Source: Camarhynchus parvulus (taxonomy: Eukaryota; Chordata; Aves; Passeriformes; Thraupidae). Taken from it: DNA of 64,000 nucleotides. The notes beneath the pieces are model-generated. The model was not told the origin of the DNA. It worked only from the letters and a program-made list of their open reading frames with translations, and did no database searches. Below, one piece after another: positions 13,950 to 27,758 of the stretch. Every line of letters starts with the position of its first letter. The stretch's first letter is position 1. The stretch is from positions 51,083,493 to 51,147,492 of the forward strand of contig NC_044573.1 in assembly GCF_901933205.1 (NCBI RefSeq). Reading direction: 5' to 3'. The translations under genes were made by a program, and so were the position numbers.

Positions 13950-15164
13950 AGACTGAAAGAGGAAGAGAGAGCATTTGTACCTTGAATTTTGAAACTAATA
14001 GGAAATTGAGACCAAAGGATGACTGCCAAAGCCATTGTGGAGATGGATATGTTATTGTCTCTGTAGACATACAGTTATACTTTCCAAAAATGAAAGCCAG
14101 ATTCCTTCTCCTCCTCAAATTTTCTTTGTTTAGATGCCAGTATCATTCTTAAGAGAGAAAGGAACTACAGTTATTGTGTGGGGTCTGTTTCCATCCTTTG
14201 CTTGCTGTGATTGAATTAAGTTGTGGTCTAGTCTCTTTTTTGGTAATTTTTTGAAGGAAAGAGTAGAAGTGGAGGACAAACTAACAAATATTATAAATGG
14301 TCAAAAGAACCATGACATGTAGGTTTTCCTTCAGTCATTTGGTGGCCATTTGAGGGAGGTCTAGTCACTTTATTTCTGTACAGACAACATGAACTGCCCT
14401 TGGCTACTGAAAGGGTCTTCTGAAAAAATACTGGCAAACCATAGACTATCAACCACTTTGGAATAGTTTCTCCTGGAATAAAAGGAACTATGTGACTCTA
14501 AGAACAATAAACTCTGTGACTAAGAACAATATCATAACAAGGGTGTACACACAGAACTTGTGAATCACTGGTTTATGATCATTCTGATTAGATTAAGCTT
14601 AAAATAAGTGTTTGCACCAGGAAATTGCATTTTCCTATCTTAAAGCTCATAACAGGGTATGACAAGAGTTATGTGTCAAATTCTTTAGTACTGAATTTAA
14701 TTATTCACTTCACACTTCACCATCTTATATTAAAGTGCCATACTGGATAAAAATGCTTCTCATTATTTTGAAAAATGACCAATAAACATGATAATTCCAG
14801 TCACATAATAGGAATTTTGGTTTAGATACTTTTATATGTATGACATATAAATGTAACTGGCTTTTCATGAAAATAAGCCTCAGTTTGCATAAAATAAGAT
14901 TTTGCCTGTGTTTTCTCAGTATCCTCATTTCTCAGTATGTGAAATTCAACATATTTGTCAGTGGCATGCACACAGTTAACAAAATCAGCAGTGATTTAGC
15001 CACTGCTGGAATTTCTATTTAGTAGATTTAGTTAAGGTCACAATTGTACCTGAAACTTTTTTTAAAATGCTTGGTCTTATTTTGAAATAGGGAGGAGTAT
15101 TCTTGCATATGAGAAGTAGAAGGGTAAGATGGAAGAAAATGCTTACAGTGGCTTATAAATAAAA

Positions 15165-15893
15165 CAAGGGGACTCCAAAGCTGTTGCAGGCAAAATAGTA
15201 CCAAATGGAAACCCACTCTGAGAGGGTCTTTGTTGGTGGATGGGAAGCTCAATGAGACCTGGCAATGTGCACTTGCAGCCCGGAAAACCAATTGTCTCCT
15301 GGGCTGCATCCAAAGCAGTGTGGCCAGCAGGGTGAGTGAGGGGATTCTGCCCTTCTGTTCTGCTCTGGTGAGACCCCACCTGCAGGGCTGCATCCAGCTC
15401 TGGGGCCCTCAGCATAAGGAGGACATGGACCTGTCGACACAAGTCCAAGGAGGGTAATAAAGATAGTCAAGGAGCTGGAGCACCTCTCCTATGAAGACAC
15501 TCTGAGAGAGTTGAGATTGTTGATTGTCAATTGCCTGGAGAATGCTCTAGGGAGACCTTACAGCAACCTTCAAATACCTAAAGGGAGCTACAAGATGGCT
15601 AGAGAGAGTTTTACAAGAGCATAGGACAAGGGATGACGGCTTTAAATTGAAAGCAGGTAGATTTAGGTTAGATATTTGGAAGAAATTTTTTGCTGTAAGA
15701 ATGGTGAGGCACTGGGCCCAGTTGCCCAGAGAAGCTGTGGATGTCCCATCCCTGTAAGTGTTCAAAGTCAAGCTGGGTGGGGTTTTGAGCAACTTGATCT
15801 AGTGAAAGGTGTTCCTGCCCATGGCAACAGGGCTGGAACTACACACTCTTTAAGGTCTCTTCTGACCCAAACCATTCAATCATTCAATTTTTT
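15165..15893 (+). mobile_element. CR1 LINE, decayed ORF2 C-terminus and 3' end
   Basis: Translated pieces match the C-terminal part of the CR1 reverse-transcriptase ORF in order: ALVRPHLQGCIQLWGPQ (near 15360-15410), LEHLSYEDTLREL (near 15475-15515), FKYLKG (near 15570), then FKLKAGRFRLDIWKKFF (near 15640-15690) and HWAQLPREAVDVPSL (near 15710-15755). The pieces fall in different frames and include stop codons, so it is a dead copy. The 3' end carries a degenerate octamer-type tail (ATTCAATCATTCAA), as CR1 does instead of poly(A), directly followed by a T run (15888-15899). The element is 5'-truncated; its left edge is approximate. Confidence 0.9.
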
Positions 15894-18453
15894 TTTTTTA
15901 TTGCTTGTTAACATAAGTGTCTGATAATTGATTTAACAATTGATTTTCCTTCCCCTTTCCTAGGTTCACCTTTGGTCAAATACCATTTCTCTATTCTTCC
16001 TGGTTTCAACTTTCCTCATTTTCACCACCTGATACTGTCCCAGACTCCACAATGAGGTACTACATTAAACTGGCATTGGTGAATAATGGTTGCTTTCTGA
16101 CACTCCTTGTTTACTCTTTTCCCTCTACTCCACTTGCTGTCCTCTGCCCCAGTGCAAGTCCCTCTAGGGTGTCCCTGTTCTGACATGGGTTTTCCATAGC
16201 TAAAATCCTTCAAAGCCATAACTCCTTCATTGTTGGAGCCCCTCCTTCCAAGTGTGTATCTCCAGCCACGTCCCAGGTAACATCCCCTTCTATTTCTTCC
16301 TCTGTTGCTTCTTCCCCTAGCAGCTACTGCTCTTAAATATCTGAGTATGGGTGCTGAGTGCTCCCTTGCATTGGTGTGAAATAAGTTACCCCACAGATTT
16401 CAGAGCCAGAATGAAGGGTTGTCAATGCGGGTTTAATAAACCAGATTAATACAGCTCTCTCTAAGAACAGCCCACAGATTGGTTAAGTTCTGCCAGCTAC
16501 CTTTCTTCCTGCCAGCTTGCTTCCTGCATTTAACAAATCTACCTGTGGTGTCTGAGGAGGCAGTGAGGCAGGCTGGGACAGAAAGTGCGTGAAGGAAAAG
16601 AGATGCTGGGGTCTGAAAAAAATAAAAACAAACCAGTATGAGAAATCATTTGCTCCAACAAAGAGGAAAGCAGAATGGGAAAAAAAGAGGATTTAAGGTT
16701 TCATTGCCCTAGGCACTGCAGGGAAGGGCGCTGTTAATTGGGACGTGAAGGAGGCTGCAGGACTGGGGTCTCCACAGCACAGTGAGGGTCACAGGAGGAA
16801 GAGGTTTTGTCAAGAGGAGTGTTGGAGATAAGACCATACTGTAGGTATCAAAATTTTTCAAGACCATTTCTTTCATTGTTATCAACACCATGGGGAGCGA
16901 GTCCTGCATCCATCAACCAGAGGACAGCTTTGAAATTTTAGTGCTTCATGGCTGTGAGAAGAATGATTAAAAGGCTACATTTTCCATGGTTCAGGCATCT
17001 TGAAATACAAGGAGAGATACATAGATAAAGCATTAACTGGGGGAACATAGATTATTGGTTAGACAGTATTACTCTCACTTGTATTCAGTACCTTAACAGT
17101 TGTCTTGGTGATTTTATTGACTGGGCTGTGCAAGACTAGTTTTTATTACATCTGTAATTTAAATTAGTAATTCTATCATAAGCTAGAACTAAAATAATAA
17201 ACTAGAATGCATTTATATCTTTACAGACACAAGTGGATTCTTAACTCCTTTATTAAGGTAATATTTTACTCGAGCAACACACATTAACAAGATGATTGTT
17301 TTTCCCTCATTATTATCAGAATACTTTTATAGTTCGCATCTGAGTTCTCAGTTTCTTTCAGTCCCTACGCAGACAAAGGATTAAGTAGACATTATTATTT
17401 ATTACTCAATGCACACATACATATATATTTGTGTGAGTAGTTAGTACAAAGGAGTTTCTCTTCAGAGAAAATGTGTTTTATGACCAAAATATATTCACAT
17501 ATATCCTATGCACACACATATAATACTCATACGGTTTTGCTGTTTCTTATGCAAAGCAAGTAGAAAAGGCTTGGTGAGTTGCTAAGGAGTTATTACCACG
17601 AGAGAAAATAAACCCTAAAGTTCAGGTATTCAAATCTACTATGCATTTAAAGTAAAAACCTAATCTGTGCTAAAAGAAATCCAAATTAGAGAACATTCAG
17701 TGTCATCAAGGCTCATTTCATCAAGTAGAATACAAAAACTTGTATCCAACTTACCTGCAACAACTTTTGCATTATTAACTAAGATTGAACTGAATTTGGC
17801 CCCATTCTTTAATAATCTAATTGTAGAGACTTTTTTTAGGCATGCCATGATAAGGCAACCCTACTGTATTACCAAGTTATTTTTCTGCTAAGTCTGGGCT
17901 CGGGATGCTGCGAATGGGTTACAGTCAAGGGATTTTCTAATTGTGCTTCCTATTTGCTTTTAAATTATTCCCACCAAATTAAAAAAAAAAGAAAAAAAAA
18001 GAAAAAGAAAAAGTTGGTGGGAAGCTTAACTGTATTTTCTGAAGAAGAAAGCCCCAAGGGCCACATTTTTTCAGGAGCTTAGACAGTAATGTGTAAATTG
18101 CACGTATTTGCTGACACTGGGAAAGATGAATGTGCTTTCTGGCTCAGAAAAGGACAAATGCCTTCCTCTGCAACAAAAAATCACAGTCTGTAAGAACTTG
18201 CTTCCCTGTACCAATTTTTGTTGAAACCTGTTTTTCTGGCAAAAATTATCTATTTGTTATTTCTTAAAAACACCAGTATGTCACTTTAATATAATAAATA
18301 TAAATTTAGCACAGTGCCCACATTTGCTGGTTTTTACTTCAAATTGGCTTGAGCAGAAAATAGTTGAAGACAAAAATTCATTGAGGTCTAAAGAATATAA
18401 TATTTAAGAGCTTGCAGTGCCTGATATGATGGTTTCAATACATAGCCAGTCTA
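15894..18453. other. Non-coding DNA, no supported gene
   Basis: AT-rich sequence with an A-rich simple tract at 17980-18013. A segment around 16.4 kb contains an AATAAA in a modestly GC-richer setting and might belong to an old LTR or other repeat, but I see no paired termini or target duplication to support that. Confidence 0.5.
17980..18013 (+). repeat. A-rich (A)n/(GAAAA)n tract
   Basis: Long A runs are interrupted by single G residues. It is a simple sequence tract. No LINE or SINE body is recognisable immediately upstream. Confidence 0.8.
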
Positions 18454-18575
18454 TAAAATCATAGAATCATTTTGGTTGGAAAAGACCTCTAAGATCAAGT
18501 CTGGCTGTTAAACCAGCACTGCCATGCCCATGACTAGACCATGTCCCTAAGTGCCCTGTCTCCATGTTTTTGAAA
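18454..18575 (-). mobile_element. CR1 LINE 3'-end fragment
   Basis: The + strand starts AAATCATAGAATCATTTTGG, then GTTGGAAAAGACCTCTAAGA, AACCAGCACTGCCATGCCCA and CTAGACCATGTCCCTAAGTG. This is the classic reverse-complement 3' end of a common avian CR1 subfamily. The copy is 5'-truncated at about 120 bp and inserted in - orientation. It is better preserved than the related fragment at 8007. Confidence 0.92.
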
Positions 18576-20953
18576 ATAAGTCAGTGTGTTTCATTCTGGT
18601 CTGGTATAGAAATTGCTTTCAAGGTGCTGAACCCCTCTTTGTAACAATTTTTAAATCTAGTATAATTCAGAAAACATTAACACTTAGATTTTTCAAAAAT
18701 ATGAAAACCAGTGGAAAATTAAGAGAAACATTAGTCAATATAAATTGGATTTTTTTTTCTGTGTCCCCACATAAAATCAGCTTTTACAAGGGTGTTTTAC
18801 TATAATCTCATTAAAATGGAGCATTCAGTAAAGGGATATTCCTTGGCCCTTAATATTCCCAAGCTGGATAAGAGGGAGGGGTAACATTGCATATTGTATT
18901 GAAGAGGATGTCCCAGTACTTTTTGTCAGAATATTTCCAAACAAGTACAGACTAGATGCTGATGGGGAATGGAGTTCTCCAGTGTACACTCTGACATTTA
19001 ACCCAAACCTTATTTATAAGAATTGTCCATGGGTTCTAACACCACTGAGTAGATCATACCTTCCTATATTTTGATTGTTGTCGCTGTTAGTGAAGAGTGT
19101 TTAAAACAAGACATTTCTCACAAGTGTACTCAATTTCTGTTGAACATTTGAGAGCAAAAGAAAAATTCAGTCTTTTCTCCTGTTACTTTCTTCCTGACCT
19201 TTTTTTGGACGGGGATAATTAGAGCTAAAAAACAAAGGATAGAAAGTCTCCTCTCTTCCAGGAACAAAGCATTCTGAAATTCCCCATCTCTTTCTGTGTT
19301 TATCTGGCAGAGCCCCAGATTCTGTCACCAGTATTTACCCTGCTCAGATCCTTATTCACAGCTTAATCCAAAGCCTGTTGAAGTCAGTGGGAACCTTTCC
19401 TTTAACCTCAGGGGGAATCATTCTGCTTGTGTAGGCAGAACAGTTTCAAATTATTTCCATTGCTGATTGCAATATAAGTACTGTTTGAGATCACTAACCT
19501 GTCCTGAGATCCAATGTTACAGCTAAGCTGATGACATCTTAAGATTCTATTATGCTCTTTTAGCTGTGCTTTCAGAAGCTTAAGCAGTAACAGCTGCCAG
19601 AGAAAAAAATCCCCAACAGATAAATTACTTTACTGAGAGTAAAGAAATTAAGAACAAGGTTACAGCTTCAAGAGCCTGTCATCAAAATAACCATCACTGG
19701 AGACATCATAATGATTCTTCTTGTCTTTTGAAATGTCTATGTCAACAATACAAAGTTATTTAGTTATTATAACTCAGGAAAAAATCTCAACCTCAGTTTT
19801 TGTCTGGAGATTGTTTTTAATGATAGAGGGAGTTCTTCAGATACAAGATAAAGAGGGAAAATATGGAGAGCGACTTAAATAGATGCTTTTCTTACTGACT
19901 TCATATGAATTGGGGTGTTCAGACCTTTCTGAATGTGAGCTGGCTATCTATGGAAACTCTACAAAAAGCCCCATTTAAGGTCTTCCTGACTATTGAACTG
20001 AGTGGTGTTGGGAGCCATTCCAGGCAGACTACTGCAAATTCAGCTCCATTTTCCTCATGAGCTTAATGGATGTCTGCATTCAAGTTCATAAAAAAAGAAA
20101 GGAATGAGAAATGAAGGAAGGATGTAATGATTGTAAACTCATGGCTTTAAATGATTTGGATAGTTCATCTTTACAATTGTTACTATACTGGACATTATCT
20201 CTACACACACATTCTCACATAACGTGTGATACTGAAGAACATTGATCTGAAAAGTGCATTTACAGTTACATTGTTAAAAATTTCCCAAAATACTTGCTTG
20301 CAGTGTATGAACTTCAAGACCAAGTTTTTGCATATCTTTTTCACACTCATTTTATTTTGATCTCATAATTTTAATTTTAGTAACCTTAATGCTTATTTCG
20401 TATTTTTCAAGTTTTTCTGTTTTTCCAGTTTAATTTATCATTCTCCTTCTGTACCTTCTTCAATCATCTTCCATCCTCTTCTTAGTGCCATATCCCTTGC
20501 CTTTTATTACCCTGTAGCTGTATTTCCACTTATTCTCTCCATTATGTGACTCTACCTATGCTTCTTCTCTACCTATTTGGTTTATCCGTCCAGACTTCTT
20601 CCACCAATTCATTTGCAGCGCTTCTACCATTTTCCCTGCACCTTGTCTCTGAAATTCCTACCTCCTGAGATTTTCTGTATCTTGTCACCCTCAGATGTTT
20701 TTCTTGTGCCACCTCATACACTCACCCCTTTCCCTCAGTAGTGGTTAGGGGTTTGCACTCCTTTGTTTACATGTGCCTTAATTGCTAAGATGCTGTGGGA
20801 AATTCCAGTGCAGGGTGGAACCAGTTGCCTATTATTGAGCAAGGAGAAGGTGGAGGTGGAGTGCTGCATGCTTAGGGGGTAGAAGGATGATTGGGAAGCC
20901 TCTGAGCAGTCTGTGGATATAGTGCAACTTCCTTTTTCATCCTCTGAAAAGGC

Positions 20954-20980
20954 GGGAGGGAGGGCAGAGAGGGGGCAGGG
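20954..20980 (+). other. Canonical G-quadruplex motif
   Basis: GGG-A-GGG-A-GGG followed after six bases by GGGGG and then GGG satisfies the G3+N1-7 rule on the + strand. Very short first loops favour a parallel quadruplex. It lies about 10 kb upstream of the CpG island and no gene is recognised next to it. Confidence 0.7.
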
Positions 20981-22647
20981 CATGTTTCACAAGAAGAAAG
21001 GAAGGGCAGCACCCAGAGGAACACTCACTCCCAATATCTAAATGCAGTCTTTTATGGTAGGATCATGTAGCGATACACAGAATAACTCCTCTAATGCATT
21101 AATATTTCTAGCACACTACTTTAAATCCTAAGTCCTAAGGGAGTTATTTGAAAGTGGCGTTCCAGCACTGCAGACCTTGTCGTAGAAGGAGTTTGGGGCA
21201 GACACTGGTGCCTTCCCAGTCATAGGGCTAACATGTCTTGTCTCTGAGGTGAGTGGTGTATGCTTCCCATAGGAAAGAGGTTGACCCTTTCTTCAGTCTC
21301 ATTCACCTCTCCACTGAGACATTTTTAAATAGAGATCCCAAGGCAGATGTTTGGAGCTATGATGTGATGATGGTAAAACCAAGTCATTGAGAGCTGCACT
21401 CCAACAACTGAGGACATAAAAGAACCTGTATATGAAATCATTGCTTTAGGGACATATTTGAGCTGCTGAGTCATAAACTCAAACTGGTTCACCAAATACC
21501 TCTAGATTAATAAATTACTGTCTATACTAGTGTTGTGAAATTAATAAGCAACACTAACATCCAACTGCCTGAATTTCCTTTTCCATTTGAAAAAATAAAT
21601 AAGTACATTCAGGATATATTAGACAAAGGTTAGCTGCAGGAAGACATTTCAACATCATAATGAAAATGGTGAACTTCAAAAGAATTACTGCATGTTTTTT
21701 AATTAATCTTTGTGACTTATCCAAAAAAGATTATTAAACTAAGTTCAGATAGTTTCATACAAGGCATTTCTTTTGAATTTGTTCTTTAACCCTCTGCATT
21801 CTCATGATTGCCTACTTCTAATGAAAATAATTTAAAATAGCAAAGTAAGAAAGTTAAATGGAAATTATGTTCAAACCCCTTTATCTTTGTGAATCTTGAA
21901 TATTTGTACTTGTACCTATATTTACATTATTTGTAGTGGTTTCTCTCTGTCAAACTGTTCCTTTTAATAGATTTCAGAGATTAAGAGTGTATATAAGTAA
22001 TTAGTTATTAATATTATTAAGAGAGATTTTGCTCATCTCTTTTTACCTTTTAAGTACAATAACCCTAATAAGTGGTATAATATAAGATTTGGAGCATGTA
22101 AGAAATAGCAACTCCCGTGATTAGCTAGACCTTACATCTGAAATACGAAGCAAGCCACAGGAACGCTGAAGCATCCCCAATTCCTGTGCTGTGGGATCTG
22201 TCCTCTCCTCTGGTGTCCTGGTCTGTGGACAAAGCTGGATCCTCACTTCAGTATGAAGAAATGGATGATTTCTTCCACAGGCTGGAGTTTGATCTGGGAA
22301 AGCCTCCATCTCTTGGTGCAGTTGTTTCACTGGCGAGGGCTGTCCTGGGCCTTTCTAACCTCAGTTCTGGGAGAGGGCTGTGGTGTGGGGAGGGTTACAC
22401 TGCCAGCTGCACCTGCCCTGAAACTCCTCCTGGCAGTCAGGGCTGCAGCCTGCAGGATTCTTTTGTATGTCCATATAATCCCTAATACTGCCATACATCC
22501 TAAATGTTTAGGGAAGTAAATAGTCCTCAGATTCCAGGAAAAGAGTACAGGAGACACCTCTGCTGAGACTAGAACTGGCCCATATTTCCCAAACAGCACT
22601 TAAAAAATAAGAAAGAGTTAGAGGTAAGGTGTTTTCTTTTATTTTTC

Positions 22648-22671
22648 TTTTATTTTTTTTTTTTTTTTCAC
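22648..22671 (+). repeat. T-rich tract
   Basis: T runs interrupted by single C or A residues end in a run of about 18 T. It is low-complexity sequence. Confidence 0.85.
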
Positions 22672-22966
22672 ATAGAGGCTTTGACTGACTGTTCTGGAAT
22701 ACAGTTTGTTCTTTCTCTGATGTTTGGAAAGTTTCAGTACAATTCAGGGAAATGACTGAATATACCTAGGTAATACAAGCTTGGAGTTTGTGTTTTCAGG
22801 GTTTTTTCTTTCCTCAAACTTATATTAATCTTACTATTTTTCAAAACACATGCAAAATACAGATGTTTTGATAATTTAAAAGCTATGTCAGATTTTTTCA
22901 TTTAAGTAGGTCTTAATATAGGGTGAAGTTGAATTGAAGATCAACTATTTGTAGAGCAAAGGTGCA

Positions 22967-23026
22967 GGGAGAAGGGGCAGGGAAATGGGGGAAGCAGGGG
23001 GGAAAAGAAAGAAGGGGGAAAGAGGG
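22967..23026 (+). other. G-tract cluster in purine-rich stretch
   Basis: Seven runs of three to six G occur within 60 bp, separated almost only by A. Several tetrads of neighbouring runs have loops short enough for quadruplex folding. The near-total purine content would also allow triplex (H-DNA) formation. Confidence 0.65.
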
Positions 23027-24287
23027 CTCCAAAAAAATTATAGTTGTAAGAATAAAGCACCAACATTTCACACAGCTTTAAATGGAAAATATGTTCTTTT
23101 CTCTTTGTATATTTTCCTGTGACTTGTCAAAGCCCTAACTTTGAGTTAGGGAAGTAGACATTCTTTATTTCTTTCCCCTTCCCCACAAAATTTTCCAGGA
23201 CTTATTTATTCCTCATGAAGAAATAGGAATATGAAAAACATGTTTCTCATGAACCTCAACCCTTTTCCTCATGCACTCTCTCTCAAATTAAAGAAAAAGT
23301 ATTGATATAACCATCCAACACATGCCCCATAGAAACAACACTATAATATTACATTAATTCTGTTGCTGAGACTATATTGTATGATGTTTTACTATGTCTT
23401 ACTATACAGTAAAAACAGAACAAAATGCATAAAATTTCACACAGGATTTAAAATATTTTTAAAAGAAAATTAAGTGTGACTTGGGCTATGACAAGTAAAA
23501 AGAACAGCCTACAAACATAGTCTTAGTTACCCCTTACTAAATGAAAAATTCAGGGGACTGACCATTGACATTGCAGCACAAATAGATGAAGTCTTGTTTC
23601 TATGATGAGACTTACAGTAGCATTTAAGAAGAAATAAATAAAAACCATGTATCCAGCTCAATTTTCACAATTAATTGAACATGTTCAGATGCTAGACTAG
23701 GTCTTCCATGACAATTCTGAATTAAAGCTGTCCATAAGGCTTTGGTGTCTGTTTTTCCACTGCTGACTTCCTTTCCCCGTTTTGCAGCTGGTCTGTGGAA
23801 CCATTGATAGCTCTCATCCCCCACAATCACAAAAACATACTCCTATTCCAGTAGCACTCTCCTAATGAGGTTGTGCCTTTGCTTTTCAGGGCTTTTTTAT
23901 TGACTCTTACTTTGTTTTCAATTATATTCCGCTTGTGAAAGGAAAAGAGAAGACACAAAGAAGAAATAGACAGGAGGCCAGCAGAGGTGTGGATTCCTAC
24001 ATCATCATATGGAAAAATTCATGTTTGAGTGAGAAAAATAAACATTAACCTAGTGACTTTGCGCTCATTTTGGCTCATCTCAGTGCTATTCCTTTGAGTA
24101 AATAAATTATAACCTGTTTCAGATTAGCTGCTTTCCCTTACAGCTTTTTCTTCTGTAGTTGCAGAATGTTGTATTTGTGTCAGGTCAACTTGGAGTAAGA
24201 TATGGTGTCTTAACTGGAGGTTCTGGAGGTGGATGATCCAGTTTCAGGTGGAGCTCAGTGAGCTGGACAAGGTTAAGTAGCCACATA

Positions 24288-24301
24288 ACAATATATATTG
24301 T
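24288..24301. repeat. 14-bp perfect AT palindrome
   Basis: ACAATATATATTGT is its own reverse complement. AT-rich palindromes of this length are not rare and no function is implied. Confidence 0.6.
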
Positions 24302-27300
24302 GATACAACTTTTCAGTTCTCACCACACCCTCCTCCAGGTTCCAGCTGTGTGCACTGATAGGAGTCTATACATGCACCTACAAGAATCACAATTATTTTT
24401 AGAATTTGAGATGTCTCTTCGTTGCGTGCAATACCTGCAACCAGTGAGAAAAGGGGACCAACACAAGGGAAAGGAGCTGAAAGCAGAGAAAAACCATTTT
24501 AAGGAAGATATGAAGAACTTGTTCCTACTGCTGCCATAGTGTTTTAGATTGAAAAAAAAATCATTACTGATGCACTTCCACCTCCCTATTAATTTTTACT
24601 ATGAGGAAGACTGAGCTCTACAGGAATGCATTTTAAAAATTTCAGAAATGTTATAAATATAGCACAAAAACCACAAGGGAAAATATTACCCAAAGACTTT
24701 TAGGCTGGACAGTTATTATGGGGGTACTTTTCTGTAATTTTGCCCTTAATCTCTCTGTCTGTCAGCTCCCTTTTTGGAAAATTACAGTAAATTCATGTAT
24801 TCACTCAAGGGTACTGTGTAATCAACCATTCAGGTATAATGGTGAGGGTAATTCAAAAGATACATTGAAAAGTTCAGGGTCTGGACTGTTTTTCTCAGAT
24901 CATTCTTTTAATGGAAAACACTTTTTAATTTCAAATAACTGCTTTCAAATGGACTGGGGCCTGCAAGTCCAAAGCATTGATTTTATCACTACTCCAAATT
25001 CACACTGGAGTCTGTCCTACTTAGTTCAGCTTTTAAAGAATTCCTAATTATTTAGTTTGAGGAGCTGAAGTCTGTCAGACAAAGTGTTACCTGTATCACT
25101 CCACCATGTTCCTCAGGCTCAAGAAACTGTCTCATTTCCTTGTCTTGTGGAACAGATAGTACATGCTTCTGTTATTTATCATAATGCATATGCACAGGAA
25201 ATGGAATTTAAGTTTTGAAGGCAGGTCAAATTTTCACATACTTCTGAAAAATATTGGGTAGTTTTGTTTGGTTGGGTTTTCTGTATAATTCATTGGAAAC
25301 TGGAATTGCAAGGATTTTTAATTGTATCAAAAAAAAAAAACAACTTTGTAGTAGTGTTTTAAAACATTGGTGTGAAATTCCTGCGGTTTCAGCCTGAACA
25401 CAGTGAAAAGTTTCAAAAGAGCTGTGGATAGATAATTAATCAACTAGCTCATTTTTTCTTTCATTTTCTTAAAAGTTAGAAAGGTTTTATGTTTTCTGCT
25501 TTCGCCCTACAACTCAGCTCTTTGTAACCTTCTTTTAATTTAATGTTGTGTTTAGTATCTAATTTCCATTCTGCATGGAAGTATATTATTTTTTATGACA
25601 TGGGAAATAATTCATTGCTTATGATTTACATGCAATTGTTTCAATTTCTATGTGATCCCATGATTTTTTTTCTTGTGATATTATTATAAAGAGTGATAAA
25701 TAAATTTTGTGCCGTTCCCTCTGACTTCAGTTCTGATAAGCATCCAAATATTTTGATACTTGCTGAAAACTTATCCAAAGTTTCCTAAGCTCTTGAGTCT
25801 GCAAAACTAGTCTGAACACTTAGAGAAGGGCTTTCCTCATGAGGTTTCCAGTTGTTCCACTAGTGAAACCTGATGGAAATACCATGAGGTCAGCTTTTCT
25901 TCCAGTTGCTCTAAATATTTAACATCTGGACAGAAAACGGAAGTGAGAAATCCTGCCCAGAAGTTGTATAAAAGGAAAAGTTGGGTTCTTAAAATAGGTG
26001 AAGGATGGCTGTTTTTTTAACTCCTCCAAACTGGCCAAGGCATGACTGAAAAAGAGATCAAGAATCTAGAATTAGAGATGAAGCAAGTCAGCTGGTACTA
26101 TAAAAATATAGCCTGCTCAACTGAAACCTGTTGCTCCTTAGAATTTGGCTATTTGTGAAGTAACATATGTGGAGAAAAATTTAAATTTGGTGCCATTTTA
26201 GAATCTTTCAGTGACGAGTATTTATTCCAGCCAAGTATTTGTTCATTCATGAGTAGGTTGTACACAGATCTTGGTGGGAAAATAGTCTTGTACAAAATTA
26301 TCAGTGTGTTTCTTACCAGTACCAACACTCTGGGAGAGACCCTAGCTATCAGTGTTACCTTTTCTAAACAGCTCTAATTTCAGAGTTGATCTGCTGAGGG
26401 GATGAGGCAGTTTAGGTGATGATAAACTCAGCATTGAAATTACTTGTAGCCACAGAGGCACATTTTTAGACAAAATAATTGATAGGTAAATGATTTTACA
26501 AAATTTTTTTTGTTGGTTGGTGTCTATTAAGTTCAAAGTGTACTTGGCAAAGATGATTTATCTCTTATTGAAGCCCTTCTTTTCACTACTGAGCCTCTAC
26601 CCCCTCTGTTTTGTATCACACTCAAATGACAGATTCTCTTTGCATGTCCTCTCATTCTACAAGCTCTTTCTTCCACATTTATCTTTCTGTTTGAACACCA
26701 GACACCAGCTCAGATTCAGGCTGCAGATTCCTCTTAACTGATAACATCATCCTACAGAGTTCTTTATAGTGAGAGTGCATCACCATGCAAAGTGAGCACC
26801 ACTCCCAAGTTCATTCATCTGAAGCTACAACAATGTTATGAGGTTCCTCTTCCCCTTTATAGAAATGAAAGTTCAGGAAGCTGGGACCTCCAGCATCCTC
26901 CCACCCACACAGATCAGAAATGTGTGGAAAAACACCAGTGGCAGCATGCCCCAGCAGGCTAAGGTTCAGGACCCCTGGAATGCTTGATCAAAAATAAGGA
27001 GTTGAAATGGGCTCAGAAAAAAAGACAGTGATCAAAGACATGAAATGCTTTGTGAAAACCATCCAAATTAATTTGCTGCCTGATCTGCCTCTTGCTTTGT
27101 TTGAGGTCACAGACTTTGCAGAATTTTATGGAGTGCAATGTGTGCAGGCACTGTATATGCCATGCTCTCAGGACTTCATCAAAGACACCTCATCTGGCAC
27201 AAAGCACAGCATTTTAGCTGTTGGTAACCTCCCTGACAGGAAATATTCATAGCCTAAGTTTTATGCACATGAAAGCACAAAGAGAAAGTACCAAATGAGA

Positions 27301-27758
27301 TAAACATATGAGTGTATGTTACCCCTGAAATCCTGCACATGCACTGTAGAAATACATTAGACCTACAATTCACTTTATGCTTGTTTTCAGGAGAGAAATA
27401 CTTAAATTCAAGAACATATAGCTCAGTGCAATAATTTACAGGCAGTTTCACCACTTAAGAACATTAGTCAATATGGTCCTCACAATTCCCTTGCCTCCCG
27501 AGTTCTTGGAAATCATTCTGGCTTGGTACTTGGTTAAGCATAGAACTTGTGTGCTATTTCCCCCTATCTACTGGGTTAGCAGCCTCTAAAACATGCTCAC
27601 TCACCCAGCATCCAGCTGTCCCTGCCCAGCACTCAGGTGAAACCACTGCATTAAGGCCCACAGTGAAAACTGACTTGACACCTTTTCAGCATCTTACTAA
27701 TGGGAATAAGCCCTGTCTAGATGGCACCTTAAATCATAAGGGAAAACATCTCTCCAGA

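Larger units (their letters stand above)
8093..15164. other. Non-coding flank, no firmly supported gene
   Basis: Apart from the inverted repeat at 8414 and the candidate segment at 9540-9629, I find no supported exon. A stretch around 13.1-13.7 kb is slightly richer in GC and holds several short open frames on both strands; no family could be recognised and it may be an old unidentified repeat. Confidence 0.5.

Noticed and set aside
16380..16560. Possible LTR-like segment with AATAAA
   Set aside because: No TG...CA termini, target duplication or second LTR was seen.
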